Source: Streptomyces omiyaensis
GTDB taxonomy: Bacteria; Actinomycetota; Actinomycetes; Streptomycetales; Streptomycetaceae
Assembly: GCF_014650895.1 (NCBI RefSeq)
Contig: NZ_BMVV01000012.1
Span: 62,001-126,000 of the forward strand
Reading direction: 5' to 3'
DNA length: 64,000 nucleotides
Made by a program: the position numbers and the translations under genes. Numbering within the stretch: position 1 is the stretch's first letter; every line of letters starts with the position of its first letter. Below are positions 27,728-36,261 of this stretch, one piece after another. The notes beneath the pieces were generated by a model. It was not told the origin of the DNA, did not search any database, and saw only the letters and a list, made by a program, of their open reading frames with translations.

Positions 27728-29256
27728 TGCCCGGCGACGCGGGGGAGTGGCGGCGCCTCGACCGGCGCACCTCCCTCGTCACCGCCGCCGTCCTCTGCGG
27801 CGTCACGGCCGGCGCCGGAGTCCCGGTCACCGCCGGGCTCACCGGCTCCCGGCCCCTCTGGCAGGCGCTGGCCTGGGTCCTCGCCGGCGCCGTCCTGCTG
27901 ATCGGCGGCGGCACCGTCGCCGAGCAGGTCCGCCTGCGCCACACCCGATACCGGATCGGCACCGACCAGGTCGAGCTCCACTCCGGCCTGCTGCTCCTCA
28001 AGCGGCGCTCCCTGGCCCGCGAGCGGATCCGCAGCGTGGACCTCACCGCCAACCCCCTCCAGCGGATCCTCGGCCTGGTCAAGGTCCGCATCGGCACCGG
28101 GGAGTCCACCGGCGGCGGGGAGTCCACCCTGGAACTCGAATTCGTCACCCGGACCGAGGGCGAACGGCTCCGCCGCGAGCTCCTCGCCCGCCCGGCCGCC
28201 CCGGAGACGGCACCCGACCACGACGGCACGCTCGCCGTCCTCGACCCCCGCTGGATCCGCTACGCCCCCGTCTCCTTCGTCACCGGCCTGCTCGGCGGCG
28301 CCGCCGCCGGCGCGGTCATGCAGGTCAGCGAGTGGTTCGGGGTCCAGTCCGAGGTCATCGGCTGGATAGGGGACCGGTTCCGGGACGTCTCCCTGACGTG
28401 GGTCGTCATCGACCTCGTCCTCCTCGCCACCCTGGCCGGCGCGGTCGGCTCGCTGGGGCTCTGGGCCGAGATGTGGTGGAACCACCGGCTCGAACGCGAA
28501 CCCGGCGGCACCCTCCGGGTCCGCCGCGGTCTGCTCAGCACCCGCTCGGTCACCCTGGAGGAGGAGCGCCTGCGCGGGGTCGAGCTCGTCGAACCGCTCG
28601 GCGTCCGCCTCGCCGGCGCCGCACGCGTCGACGCCGTCGCCGGCGGCCTCGCCGAGGACGACGAGAAGCACGCCGACCTGAAGACGCTGCTTCCGGCCGC
28701 GCCCCGGGAGGTCGCCGCCAGGATCGCCGCCGAGGTGCTGCGCGAACCGGGCGCCCCCCTCTCGGGCCCGCTCACCCCCCACCCGCGTGCCGCCCGGGCC
28801 CGCAGGCTCCGCCGGGCGCTCTCCGCCGTCCTGGGGCCCGCCGCCGTCCTCGCCCTCCTCGGCGCGCTGCTCACCCCGGTGCTGTTCTCCGTGGCGGCCG
28901 GCTGGACGCTGGCCCTGAGCCCGCTCGCGGTGGCCCTCGCCCTGGACGCGTACCGCTCCCTGGGGCACGCTCTCGGCGGCGCCTATCTAGTGACCCGGTC
29001 GGGCACGGTGCGGCGGGCCACGGTCGCCCTCCAGCGGTCCGGGATCATCGGCTGGACGGTCAAGCAGTCGTACTTCCAGCGGCGCGCGGGGATCCTCACC
29101 CTCACCGCCACCACGGCCGCCGGCGAACGGGCCTACGACGTCCTGGACACGGACGCGAGCGAGGGCCTGCTCTTCGCCGCCGAGGCCGTACCGGGGCTGC
29201 TCGCGCCCTTCCTGGAGCCCGTGGAGACGCCGGAGGCCCGGTCCACCGAGGGGTGA
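27727..29256 (+). CDS. multi-PH-domain membrane protein (YdbT-like)
   Basis: 509 aa. Three bPH2 units are recognisable: 'YRIGTDQVELHSGLLLLKRRSLARERIRSVDLT', 'LRVRRGLLSTRSVTLEEERLRGVELVEPLGVRLAGAA', and a degenerate third, 'AYLVTRSGTVRRATVALQRSGIIGWTVKQSYFQRRAGI'. Pairs of transmembrane helices separate them. ATG at 27727 overlaps the previous stop; GTG at 27724 is an equal option. Its last codons form one arm of the convergent terminator. Confidence 0.85.
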   Translation: MPGDAGEWRRLDRRTSLVTAAVLCGVTAGAGVPVTAGLTGSRPLWQALAWVLAGAVLLIGGGTVAEQVRLRHTRYRIGTDQVELHSGLLLLKRRSLARERIRSVDLTANPLQRILGLVKVRIGTGESTGGGESTLELEFVTRTEGERLRRELLARPAAPETAPDHDGTLAVLDPRWIRYAPVSFVTGLLGGAAAGAVMQVSEWFGVQSEVIGWIGDRFRDVSLTWVVIDLVLLATLAGAVGSLGLWAEMWWNHRLEREPGGTLRVRRGLLSTRSVTLEEERLRGVELVEPLGVRLAGAARVDAVAGGLAEDDEKHADLKTLLPAAPREVAARIAAEVLREPGAPLSGPLTPHPRAARARRLRRALSAVLGPAAVLALLGALLTPVLFSVAAGWTLALSPLAVALALDAYRSLGHALGGAYLVTRSGTVRRATVALQRSGIIGWTVKQSYFQRRAGILTLTATTAAGERAYDVLDTDASEGLLFAAEAVPGLLAPFLEPVETPEARSTEG

Positions 29257-29268
29257 ACCGGGCCTCCG
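29231..29268. terminator. convergent terminator overlapping the ydbT-like stop
   Basis: 12-bp perfect stem, 29231-29242 with 29257-29268. The left arm is inside the coding sequence. It lies between convergent operons. Confidence 0.65.
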
Positions 29269-29276
29269 CGCCGGGA

Positions 29277-30053
29277 TCAGGCCGGGTGCGCGCTCCGGGG
29301 CAGCTCCGAGGCCGCCGCCGTGTCCATCAGCCACAGCGTGCGCTCGGTGCCGCGGGCTCCGGCGGCCGGGGTCCGCACCTCGTCCGCGCCGGCGGCGAGC
29401 GCGAGGGCCGCGGCCTTCGCCTTGTCCTCGCCCGCCGCGAGCAGCCAGACCTCCCGGGCCGCCCGGATCGCCGGGAGGGTCAGGGAGATCCGGGTCGGCG
29501 GCGGCTTGGGCGCGCCGTGCACCCCGACGACCGTCCGCTCCGTCTCCCGGACCGCGGCCAGCTCGGGGAAGAGCGAGGCCACGTGGGTGTCCGGGCCGAC
29601 GCCCAGCATCAGCACGTCGAAGGCGGGCACCCCGCCCACGCCGTCCGGACCGGCCGCGGCGGCCAGCTCGGCCGCGTAGGCCGCCGCGGCGGCGTCGGCG
29701 TCGTCCCCGTGGGGGCCGTCCGAGGCCGGCATGGCGTGCACCCGGGCCGGGTCCAGCGGGACCCGGTCGAGCAGCGCCTCACGGGCCTGGGTGACGTTCC
29801 GCTCGGGGTCGCCCTCGGGCAGGAACCGCTCGTCGCCCCACCACAGGTCGAGCCGCGACCAGTCGACCGCGTCCCGGGCGGGCGCCGTGCCGAGCGCGGC
29901 GAGCAGCCCGTTGCCGTTGCGACCGCCGGTCAGCACGACCGAGGCCGTGCCGCGGACGGCCTGCGCGTCCACGACCGCCGTGATCAGCCGGGCCGCCGCG
30001 GCCTCGGCCATCAGTTCCTTGTCGCGGTGGACCACCAGCCGCGGGGCGCTCAC
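29277..30053 (-). CDS. pgl: 6-phosphogluconolactonase
   Basis: 258 aa from GTG at 30053, which overlaps the opcA stop. Family motifs: 'VVLTGGRNGNGLLAAL' (substrate loop), 'VDWSRLDLWWGDERFLPEGDPERN' and 'DVLMLGVGPDTHVASLFP', which contains the catalytic His region. Hydrolyses 6-phosphogluconolactone, the second step of the oxidative pentose phosphate pathway. Last gene of the tkt-tal-zwf-opcA-pgl operon. Confidence 0.95.
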   Translation of the reverse strand: MSAPRLVVHRDKELMAEAAAARLITAVVDAQAVRGTASVVLTGGRNGNGLLAALGTAPARDAVDWSRLDLWWGDERFLPEGDPERNVTQAREALLDRVPLDPARVHAMPASDGPHGDDADAAAAAYAAELAAAAGPDGVGGVPAFDVLMLGVGPDTHVASLFPELAAVRETERTVVGVHGAPKPPPTRISLTLPAIRAAREVWLLAAGEDKAKAAALALAAGADEVRTPAAGARGTERTLWLMDTAAASELPRSAHPA

Positions 30054-31114
30054 TCGGCCGCCGCCTTCTTCGCCGGGGCCTTCTTCGCCGGGGCCTTCTT
30101 GGCGGGAGCCTTCTTCGCGTGCTCCGCGGCGGGCTCCGCCGTGACGTCCGGGGCGGGGTCCTCCGGCGCGGGGGCGGTGACGGCCGCCTCCTCGTCGAGC
30201 CGCTCCAGGCCGAAGCGGAGCGAGGCCGCGTAGGTGTCGTCCGGGTCGAGCCGGCGCAGCTCCTCCGCGATCAGCTCCGCCGTCTCGCGCCGCTTGAGCG
30301 CCACCGCGCGGTCCGGCTGACCCTCTATGGAGAGGGTCGCGAGCGAGCCGTCGGGCCGGTCGAGGACGATCGGCCCGGCGCTGGTCTCCAGGCGGACGGA
30401 GGTGAGGCCGGGACCGGCCGACCGCGAGCGCCGCACCGGCACCTTCAGCCGCTCGGCCAGCCACATCGCGAGCAGTTCGACGCTCGGGTTGAACTCCTCG
30501 CCCTCCACGTCGGCCGAGGTCACCTCGCAGGTGACCTGGTCGAGCGCGGCGGCCAGCATCGAGCGCCAGGGGGTGATCCGGGTCCACGAGAGGTCCGTGT
30601 CGCCGGGGGTGTAGGTGTCCGCGCGCGCGGTCAGCTCCTCGATGGGCTGCTCGGCGGCGTACGTGTCGGTCACCCGCCGCTGGGCGAGGGCGCCCAGCGG
30701 GTCGTTGGCCGGGTCGGTCGGCGCGTTCACCGGCCACCAGACGACGACGGGGGCGTCCGGGAGGAGCAGCGGCAGCACCACCGACTGGGCGTGGTCGACG
30801 ACCTCGCCGTACAGCCGGAGGACGACCGTCTCCCCGGAGCCGGCGTCGGCGCCGAGGCGGACCTCGGCGTCGAGCCGGGTGTTGGCGCGGTCCCGCGGCG
30901 AGCGCGAGACCCGCTTGATCACCACGAGGGTCCGCGAGGGGTGCTCGCGGGACGCCTCGTTGGCCGCCTTCAGCGCGTCGTAGGCGTTCTCCTCGTCGGT
31001 GACGATGACGAGGGTGAGCACCATGCCGACGGCCGGGGTGCCGATCGCCCGCCGCCCGAGCACCAGCGCCTTGTTGATCTTGGAGGACGTGGTGTCCGTC
31101 AGGTCGGTCTTCAT
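30050..31114 (-). CDS. opcA: glucose-6-phosphate dehydrogenase assembly protein OpcA
   Basis: 354 aa. OpcA is required for assembly/activity of actinobacterial and cyanobacterial G6PDH and normally sits beside zwf. It starts MKTDLTDTTSSKINKALV and keeps 'VLPLLLPDAPVVVWWPVNAP' and 'DLSWTRITPWRSMLAAALDQ'. The final about 22 residues are a (KK)APA repeat tail, similar in composition to the UvrA tail in this window. ATG overlaps the zwf stop (ATGA). Confidence 0.96.
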   Translation of the reverse strand: MKTDLTDTTSSKINKALVLGRRAIGTPAVGMVLTLVIVTDEENAYDALKAANEASREHPSRTLVVIKRVSRSPRDRANTRLDAEVRLGADAGSGETVVLRLYGEVVDHAQSVVLPLLLPDAPVVVWWPVNAPTDPANDPLGALAQRRVTDTYAAEQPIEELTARADTYTPGDTDLSWTRITPWRSMLAAALDQVTCEVTSADVEGEEFNPSVELLAMWLAERLKVPVRRSRSAGPGLTSVRLETSAGPIVLDRPDGSLATLSIEGQPDRAVALKRRETAELIAEELRRLDPDDTYAASLRFGLERLDEEAAVTAPAPEDPAPDVTAEPAAEHAKKAPAKKAPAKKAPAKKAAAE

Positions 31115-32643
31115 GGCCGGCGCCAGCTCCTGCCGTCTCGTGCGAGCATCTCGTCCGCCTCGACCGGACCCCAGGTCCCGGACTCGTACTGGGCGGGCTT
31201 GCCGTGCCCGTCCCAGTACTGCTCGATCGGGTCGAGGATCATCCAGGACAGCTCGACCTCCTCCACGCGCGGGAAGAGGTTGGAGTCGCCGAGGAGGACG
31301 TCCAGGATGAGCCGCTCGTACGCCTCGGGGCTGGACTCGGTGAAGGACTCGCCGTAGGCGAAGTCCATCGACACGTCCCGGATCTCCATCTGGGTGCCGG
31401 GCACCTTGGAGCCGAAGCGGACGGTGACGCCCTCGTCCGGCTGGACCCGGATGACGATGGCGTTGCGGCCCAGTTCCTCCGTCGACGTGTGGTCGAAGGG
31501 GGAGTGCGGGGCGCGCTGGAAGACCACCGCGATCTCGGTGACCCGGCGGCCCAGGCGCTTGCCGGTGCGCAGGTAGAAGGGGACGCCCGCCCAGCGGCGG
31601 TTGTCGATCTCCAGCTTGACCGCCGCGTAGGTGTCGGTCTTCGACTGGGGGTCGATGCCCTCTTCCTGGAGGTAGCCGACGGCCTTGGCGCCACCCTGCC
31701 AGCCGGCCGCGTACTGGCCGCGGACGGTCGACTTCGCCAGGTCCTTCGGGAGCCGGACGGCGCCCAGGACCTTGGTCTTCTCCGCGGCGAGCGCGTCGGC
31801 GTCGAAGGAGGCGGGCTCCTCCATCGCGGTCAGCGCGAGCAGCTGGAGCAGGTGGTTCTGGATGACGTCACGGGCGGCGCCGATGCCGTCGTAGTAGCCG
31901 GCGCGGCCGCCGATGCCGATGTCCTCGGCCATGGTGATCTGCACGTGGTCGACGTACGACCGGTTCCAGATCGGCTCGAAGAGGGTGTTGGCGAAGCGGA
32001 GCGCCAGGATGTTCTGGACGGTCTCCTTGCCGAGGTAGTGGTCGATGCGGAAGACCGCCTCGGGCGGGAAGACCTCGTGGACGACCTCGTTGAGCTCCTT
32101 GGCGGAGGTCAGGTCGTGGCCGAAGGGCTTCTCGATGACGGCGCGGCGCCAGGAGCCGTTCTTCTGGTCGGCCAGGCCGTGCTTCTTCAGCTGCTGGACG
32201 ACGAGCGGGAAGAACTTCGGCGGCACGGACAGGTAGAAGGCGAAGTTGCCCCCGGTGCCCTGCGCCTTGTCCAGCTCCTGGATGGTGTCCTTCAGCTGCT
32301 CGAAGGCCTCGTCGCTGTCGAAGTCGCCCTGGACGAAGCGCATCCCCTGGATGAGCTGCTGCCAGACCTCCTCGCGGAAGGGGGTGCGGGCGTGCTGCTT
32401 GACGGCGTCGTGGACCTCCTGGGCGAAGTCCTCGTCCTGCCATTCCCGCCGGGCGAAGCCGATGAGCGAGAAGCCCGGCGGCAGCAGGCCGCGGTTGGCC
32501 AGGTCGTAGACGGCGGGCATCAGCTTCTTACGGGACAAATCGCCCGTGACGCCGAAAATGACCAGGCCCGACGGCCCCGCGATGCGCGGGAGCCGTCGGT
32601 CTGCGGCGTCACGGAGCGGGTTGGCTCCGTGGACGGTGCTCAA
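31111..32643 (-). CDS. zwf: glucose-6-phosphate 1-dehydrogenase
   Basis: 510 aa from TTG at 32643 (MSTVHGANPLRDAADRRLP), with GGAGG 10 nt upstream and five bases after the tal stop. The nucleotide-binding IFGVTGDLSRKKLMPA, active-site RIDHYLGKE and the 'RTGKRLGRRVTEIAVVF' block are intact. Oxidises glucose 6-phosphate with NADP+. The unusual TTG start may keep translation low. Confidence 0.96.
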   Translation of the reverse strand: MSTVHGANPLRDAADRRLPRIAGPSGLVIFGVTGDLSRKKLMPAVYDLANRGLLPPGFSLIGFARREWQDEDFAQEVHDAVKQHARTPFREEVWQQLIQGMRFVQGDFDSDEAFEQLKDTIQELDKAQGTGGNFAFYLSVPPKFFPLVVQQLKKHGLADQKNGSWRRAVIEKPFGHDLTSAKELNEVVHEVFPPEAVFRIDHYLGKETVQNILALRFANTLFEPIWNRSYVDHVQITMAEDIGIGGRAGYYDGIGAARDVIQNHLLQLLALTAMEEPASFDADALAAEKTKVLGAVRLPKDLAKSTVRGQYAAGWQGGAKAVGYLQEEGIDPQSKTDTYAAVKLEIDNRRWAGVPFYLRTGKRLGRRVTEIAVVFQRAPHSPFDHTSTEELGRNAIVIRVQPDEGVTVRFGSKVPGTQMEIRDVSMDFAYGESFTESSPEAYERLILDVLLGDSNLFPRVEEVELSWMILDPIEQYWDGHGKPAQYESGTWGPVEADEMLARDGRSWRRP

Positions 32644-32648
32644 AGTGG

Positions 32649-33773
32649 TCAGGCCTCCGAAGGGACGCGGCGCGCGAGCTCCGCCTCGGTCGAGCTGAGC
32701 AGGTCGTTCCAGGACGCCTCGAACTTCTCGACGCCCTCGTCCTCCAGGAGCTGGACCACGTCGTCGTAGCCGATGCCCAGCTTCGCGACGGCCTCCAGGA
32801 CCTCGCGGGAGGAGTCGTACGTGCCGCGGATGGTGTCGCCGGTGACCTCGCCGTGGTCGGCGGTGGCCTCCAGAGTCCCCTCGGGCATGGTGTTGACGGT
32901 GCCCGGGGCGACCAGGTCCACCACGTACAGCGTGTCCTTGTACGCCGGGTCCTTGACGCCGGTCGAGGCCCACAGCGGACGCTGCTTGTTGGCCTGTGCC
33001 TTGTCCAGGGCCGCCCAGCGCTCCGAGGAGTCCGCGAAGACCTCCTCGTAGGCCTCGTAGGCCAGACGGGCGTTGGCCAGGGCGGCCTTGCCCTTGAGCG
33101 CCTTCGCCTCGTCGGTGCCGATGCCGTCCAGGCGCTTGTCGATCTCGGTGTCCACGCGGGAGACGAAGAACGACGCCACCGAGTGGATCTTCGACAGGTC
33201 GAGGCCGCGCTCGCGGGCCTTCTCCAGACCCGCCAGGTAGGCGTCCATGACCGCGCGGTAGCGCTCCAGCGAGAAGATCAGCGTCACGTTGACGCTGATG
33301 CCGAGGCCGATGACCTCGGTGATCGCCGGCAGACCCGCCTTGGTGGCCGGAATCTTGATGAGCGTGTTGGGGCGGTCCACCAGCCAGGCCAGCTGCTTGG
33401 CCTCGGCGATGGTGGCGACCGTCTCGTGGGCCAGACGGGGGTCGACCTCGATCGACACCCGGCCGTCCTGGCCGTCGGTCGCGTCGAAGACCGGGCGCAG
33501 GATGTCGGCGGCGTCACGGACGTCCGCCGTCGTGATCATGCGGATGGCCTCGTCCACGGTCACCTTGCGGGCGGCCAGGTCGGCGAGCTGCTGCTCGTAG
33601 CCGTCGCCCGAGGTGATCGCCTTCTGGAAGATCGACGGGTTGGTGGTGACACCGACCACGTGCGACTGGTCGATCAGCTCGGCCAGGTTGCCCGAGGTGA
33701 TCCGCTTGCGCGACAGGTCGTCCAGCCAGATCGCGACGCCTTCGTCGGAGAGGCGCTTGAGAGCGTCTGTCAT
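32649..33773 (-). CDS. tal: transaldolase
   Basis: 374 aa, the long actinobacterial/cyanobacterial type. 'VVGVTTNPSIFQKAI' is near residue 40, 'TLIKIPATKAGLPAI' carries the Schiff-base Lys, and 'NVTLIFSLERYRAVMDAYLAGLE' follows. Transfers dihydroxyacetone units in the pentose phosphate pathway. Between tkt (36-nt gap) and zwf (5-nt gap). Confidence 0.97.
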   Translation of the reverse strand: MTDALKRLSDEGVAIWLDDLSRKRITSGNLAELIDQSHVVGVTTNPSIFQKAITSGDGYEQQLADLAARKVTVDEAIRMITTADVRDAADILRPVFDATDGQDGRVSIEVDPRLAHETVATIAEAKQLAWLVDRPNTLIKIPATKAGLPAITEVIGLGISVNVTLIFSLERYRAVMDAYLAGLEKARERGLDLSKIHSVASFFVSRVDTEIDKRLDGIGTDEAKALKGKAALANARLAYEAYEEVFADSSERWAALDKAQANKQRPLWASTGVKDPAYKDTLYVVDLVAPGTVNTMPEGTLEATADHGEVTGDTIRGTYDSSREVLEAVAKLGIGYDDVVQLLEDEGVEKFEASWNDLLSSTEAELARRVPSEA

Positions 33774-33809
33774 GAGAGTTGCATCTCCAAAAAGTCGTAC
33801 GTATCCGCG

Positions 33810-35912
33810 TCAGCGCGCGGCGGCGGCGATCGATTCCCGGGCGGCGGCGGCCACGGCCTCCGGCGTGAAACCGAACTCACGGAAGAGGACGTTGGCGTCG
33901 GCCGAGGCGCCGAAGTGCTCCAGCGACACGATCCGGCCGGCGTCGCCGACGTACTTGTGCCAGGTCAGGCCGACACCGGCCTCGACCGCCACGCGCGCCC
34001 TCACCGACGGCGGCAGGACGGCGTCCTTGTACGCCTGGTCCTGCTCCTCGAACCACTCCACCGACGGCATCGAGACCACCCGGGTCGGGACGCCCTCCGC
34101 CTGGAGCTGCTCACGGGCGCCGACGGCCAGGTGCACCTCGGAACCGGTCGCGACGATCACGACCTCCGGGGCCGTGTGCTGCCCGGAGGGCCCTTCGGCG
34201 TCGAAGAGCACGTAGCCGCCCTTGGCCGCGTCCTCGTTCGGCGCGTAGGTCGGCACGCCCTGACGGGTCAGCGCCAGACCGTGCGGCGCCCCCTTCAGGT
34301 ACGCGCGCGTGTGCCGCTTCATGATCTCGCGCCAGGCGATCGCCGTCTCGTTGGCGTCGGCCGGACGGACCACGTTCAGGCCCGGGATCGCGCGCAGCGA
34401 GGCCAGGTGCTCCACCGGCTGGTGGGTCGGGCCGTCCTCGCCGAGACCGATCGAGTCGTGCGTCCACACGTAGGTGACCGGCAGGTGCATCAGGGCCGAC
34501 AGGCGCACCGCGTTGCGCATGTAGTCCGAGAAGACCAGGAAGGTGCCGCCGTAGATGCGGGTGTTGCCGTGCAGCGCGATGCCGTTCATCTCCGCGGCCA
34601 TGGCGTGCTCGCGGATGCCGAAGTGGATCGTGCGGCCGTACGGGTTCGCCTCCGGCAGCGGGTTGCCCTCGGGGAGGAAGGACGACGCCTTGTCGATCGT
34701 CGTGTTGTTCGAGCCCGCGAGGTCGGCCGAGCCGCCCCACAGCTCCGGGACGACCTCGCCCAGCGCCTGGAGGACCTTGCCCGAGGCGGCGCGGGTGGCG
34801 ACGCTCTTGCCCGCCTCGAAGACCGGGAGCTTCTCCTCCCAGCCGGCCGGCAGCTCGTTCGCCTGGATCCGGTCGAACCCGGCGGCCCGCTCCGGGTTGG
34901 CCGTCCGCCACTCGGCGAGCTGCTTCTCCCACGCGGCGCGGGCCTCGCGGCCGCGGTCGCCGAGGGCGCGGGTGTGGCCGATGACCTCGTCGGAGACCTC
35001 GAAGCTCTGCTCCGGGTCGAAGCCCAGGACGCGCTTGGTGGCCGCGACCTCCTCGGCGCCGAGCGCCGAGCCGTGCGCGGCCTCGGTGTTCTGCGCGTTC
35101 GGCGCGGGCCAGGCGATGATCGAGCGCATGGCGATGAAGGACGGGCGGTCCGTCTCGGCCTCGGCTGCCCTGATCGCCGCGTACAGACCGGCCGGGTCCA
35201 GGTCGCCGTTGGCCTGCGGCTCCACGCGCTGCACGTGCCAGCCGTACGCCTCGTACCGCTTCAGCGTGTCCTCGGAGACGGCCGTCTCGGTGTCGCCCTC
35301 GATCGAGATGTGGTTGTCGTCCCACAGCAGGATCAGGTTGCCCAGCTTCTGGTGGCCCGCGAGCGAGGACGCCTCGGCGGAGATGCCCTCCTGGAGGCAG
35401 CCGTCGCCGGCGATCACGTAGACGTGGTGGTCGAAGGGGGAGGTGCCGGGGGCCGCCTCCGGGTCGAACAGACCGCGCTCGTAGCGGGCGGCCATCGCCA
35501 TGCCCACCGCGTTGGCGACGCCCTGGCCCAGCGGGCCGGTGGTCGTCTCGACGCCGGCCGTGTGGCCGTACTCGGGGTGGCCCGGGGTCTTCGAGCCCCA
35601 GGTGCGGAACGCCTTGAGGTCGTCCAGCTCCAGTCCGAAGCCGCCCAGGTACAGCTGGGTGTACAGGGTCAGGGAGGAGTGGCCCGCGGAGAGCACGAAG
35701 CGGTCGCGGCCGACCCACTCGGGATCCGCCGGGTCGTGGCGCATCACCTTCTGGAAGAGGGTGTACGCGGCCGGTGCGAGGCTCATCGCGGTACCGGGAT
35801 GGCCGTTGCCGACCTTCTGTACGGCGTCCGCGGCCAGGATGCGGGCGGTGTCGACGGCCCGCTGGTCCAATTCGGTCCACTGGAGGTCTGTGGTGGTCGG
35901 CTTAGTGCTCAC
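33810..35912 (-). CDS. tkt: transketolase
   Basis: 700 aa; GTG at 35912. Thiamine diphosphate site: 'NGHPGTAMSLAPAAYTLFQ' near residue 36, the 'GDGCLQEGISAEASSLAG' metal/ThDP motif near 165, and 'IHFGIREHAMAAEMNGIALHG' (catalytic Glu). First gene of the operon. A 13-bp palindrome CCCTGAGTCAGGG lies directly at its start, between the codon and a GGAGAGGAG ribosome binding site. Confidence 0.97.
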   Translation of the reverse strand: MSTKPTTTDLQWTELDQRAVDTARILAADAVQKVGNGHPGTAMSLAPAAYTLFQKVMRHDPADPEWVGRDRFVLSAGHSSLTLYTQLYLGGFGLELDDLKAFRTWGSKTPGHPEYGHTAGVETTTGPLGQGVANAVGMAMAARYERGLFDPEAAPGTSPFDHHVYVIAGDGCLQEGISAEASSLAGHQKLGNLILLWDDNHISIEGDTETAVSEDTLKRYEAYGWHVQRVEPQANGDLDPAGLYAAIRAAEAETDRPSFIAMRSIIAWPAPNAQNTEAAHGSALGAEEVAATKRVLGFDPEQSFEVSDEVIGHTRALGDRGREARAAWEKQLAEWRTANPERAAGFDRIQANELPAGWEEKLPVFEAGKSVATRAASGKVLQALGEVVPELWGGSADLAGSNNTTIDKASSFLPEGNPLPEANPYGRTIHFGIREHAMAAEMNGIALHGNTRIYGGTFLVFSDYMRNAVRLSALMHLPVTYVWTHDSIGLGEDGPTHQPVEHLASLRAIPGLNVVRPADANETAIAWREIMKRHTRAYLKGAPHGLALTRQGVPTYAPNEDAAKGGYVLFDAEGPSGQHTAPEVVIVATGSEVHLAVGAREQLQAEGVPTRVVSMPSVEWFEEQDQAYKDAVLPPSVRARVAVEAGVGLTWHKYVGDAGRIVSLEHFGASADANVLFREFGFTPEAVAAAARESIAAAAR

Positions 35913-36261
35913 CCTGAGTCAGGGCTCCTCTCCACATGTCTGTAGCCGGTGACTGAGGGTGTACCGGCGGTGTCGAGCCTACCCCCGAAAAAGCGCCCTC
36001 TTTTCGTGTCCATGCCCCTCAAATGAGCGGACAGAGCAAGAGTGCCGGTGGCCGTGGCGCTTCGCCTCCCGAACGGCGCGCCGAACCGTGTCCGCCCCTT
36101 GATACCGGGTCGGACGCCCGCCCGCGGGTGAGCCCCGCCAACACGACCCCACCCCCGCGAAGATCGGTGTCTGGGCAACGTCTACAGTGGCGTGGTACGC
36201 GCAAGTTTCACCCCGCCTTTATTCGGGGAACTTGCTGGGAATTTCTCTGTCAGGGGTGTGC
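35913..36261. other. divergent tkt/ctaB intergenic region
   Basis: 349 bp. On the tkt side: the palindrome at 35912-35924, a GAGGAG-type ribosome binding site and a TAGGCT -10-like hexamer (minus strand, 35976-35981). On the ctaB side: a TACAGT -10-like hexamer (36183-36188), then the bulged inverted repeat at 36201-36235 and AGGGG before the GTG. Short open frames here lack coding character, so I annotate no gene. Confidence 0.5.
36201..36235 (+). promoter_or_regulatory. bulged inverted repeat in the ctaB leader
   Basis: GCAAGTT (36201-36207) pairs with AACTTGC (36229-36235) and CCCCG (36211-36215) with CGGGG (36224-36228). This gives a nested 12-bp stem with a 3-nt bulge and a T-rich loop (CCTTTATT). 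It ends 26 nt before the start codon, so it could act as an mRNA element or an operator. Confidence 0.5.

Noticed and set aside
36023..36261. Short open frame and upstream start codons in the tkt/ctaB region
   Set aside because: They run through the bulged inverted repeat and promoter region; the conserved CtaB sequence begins only after 36262.
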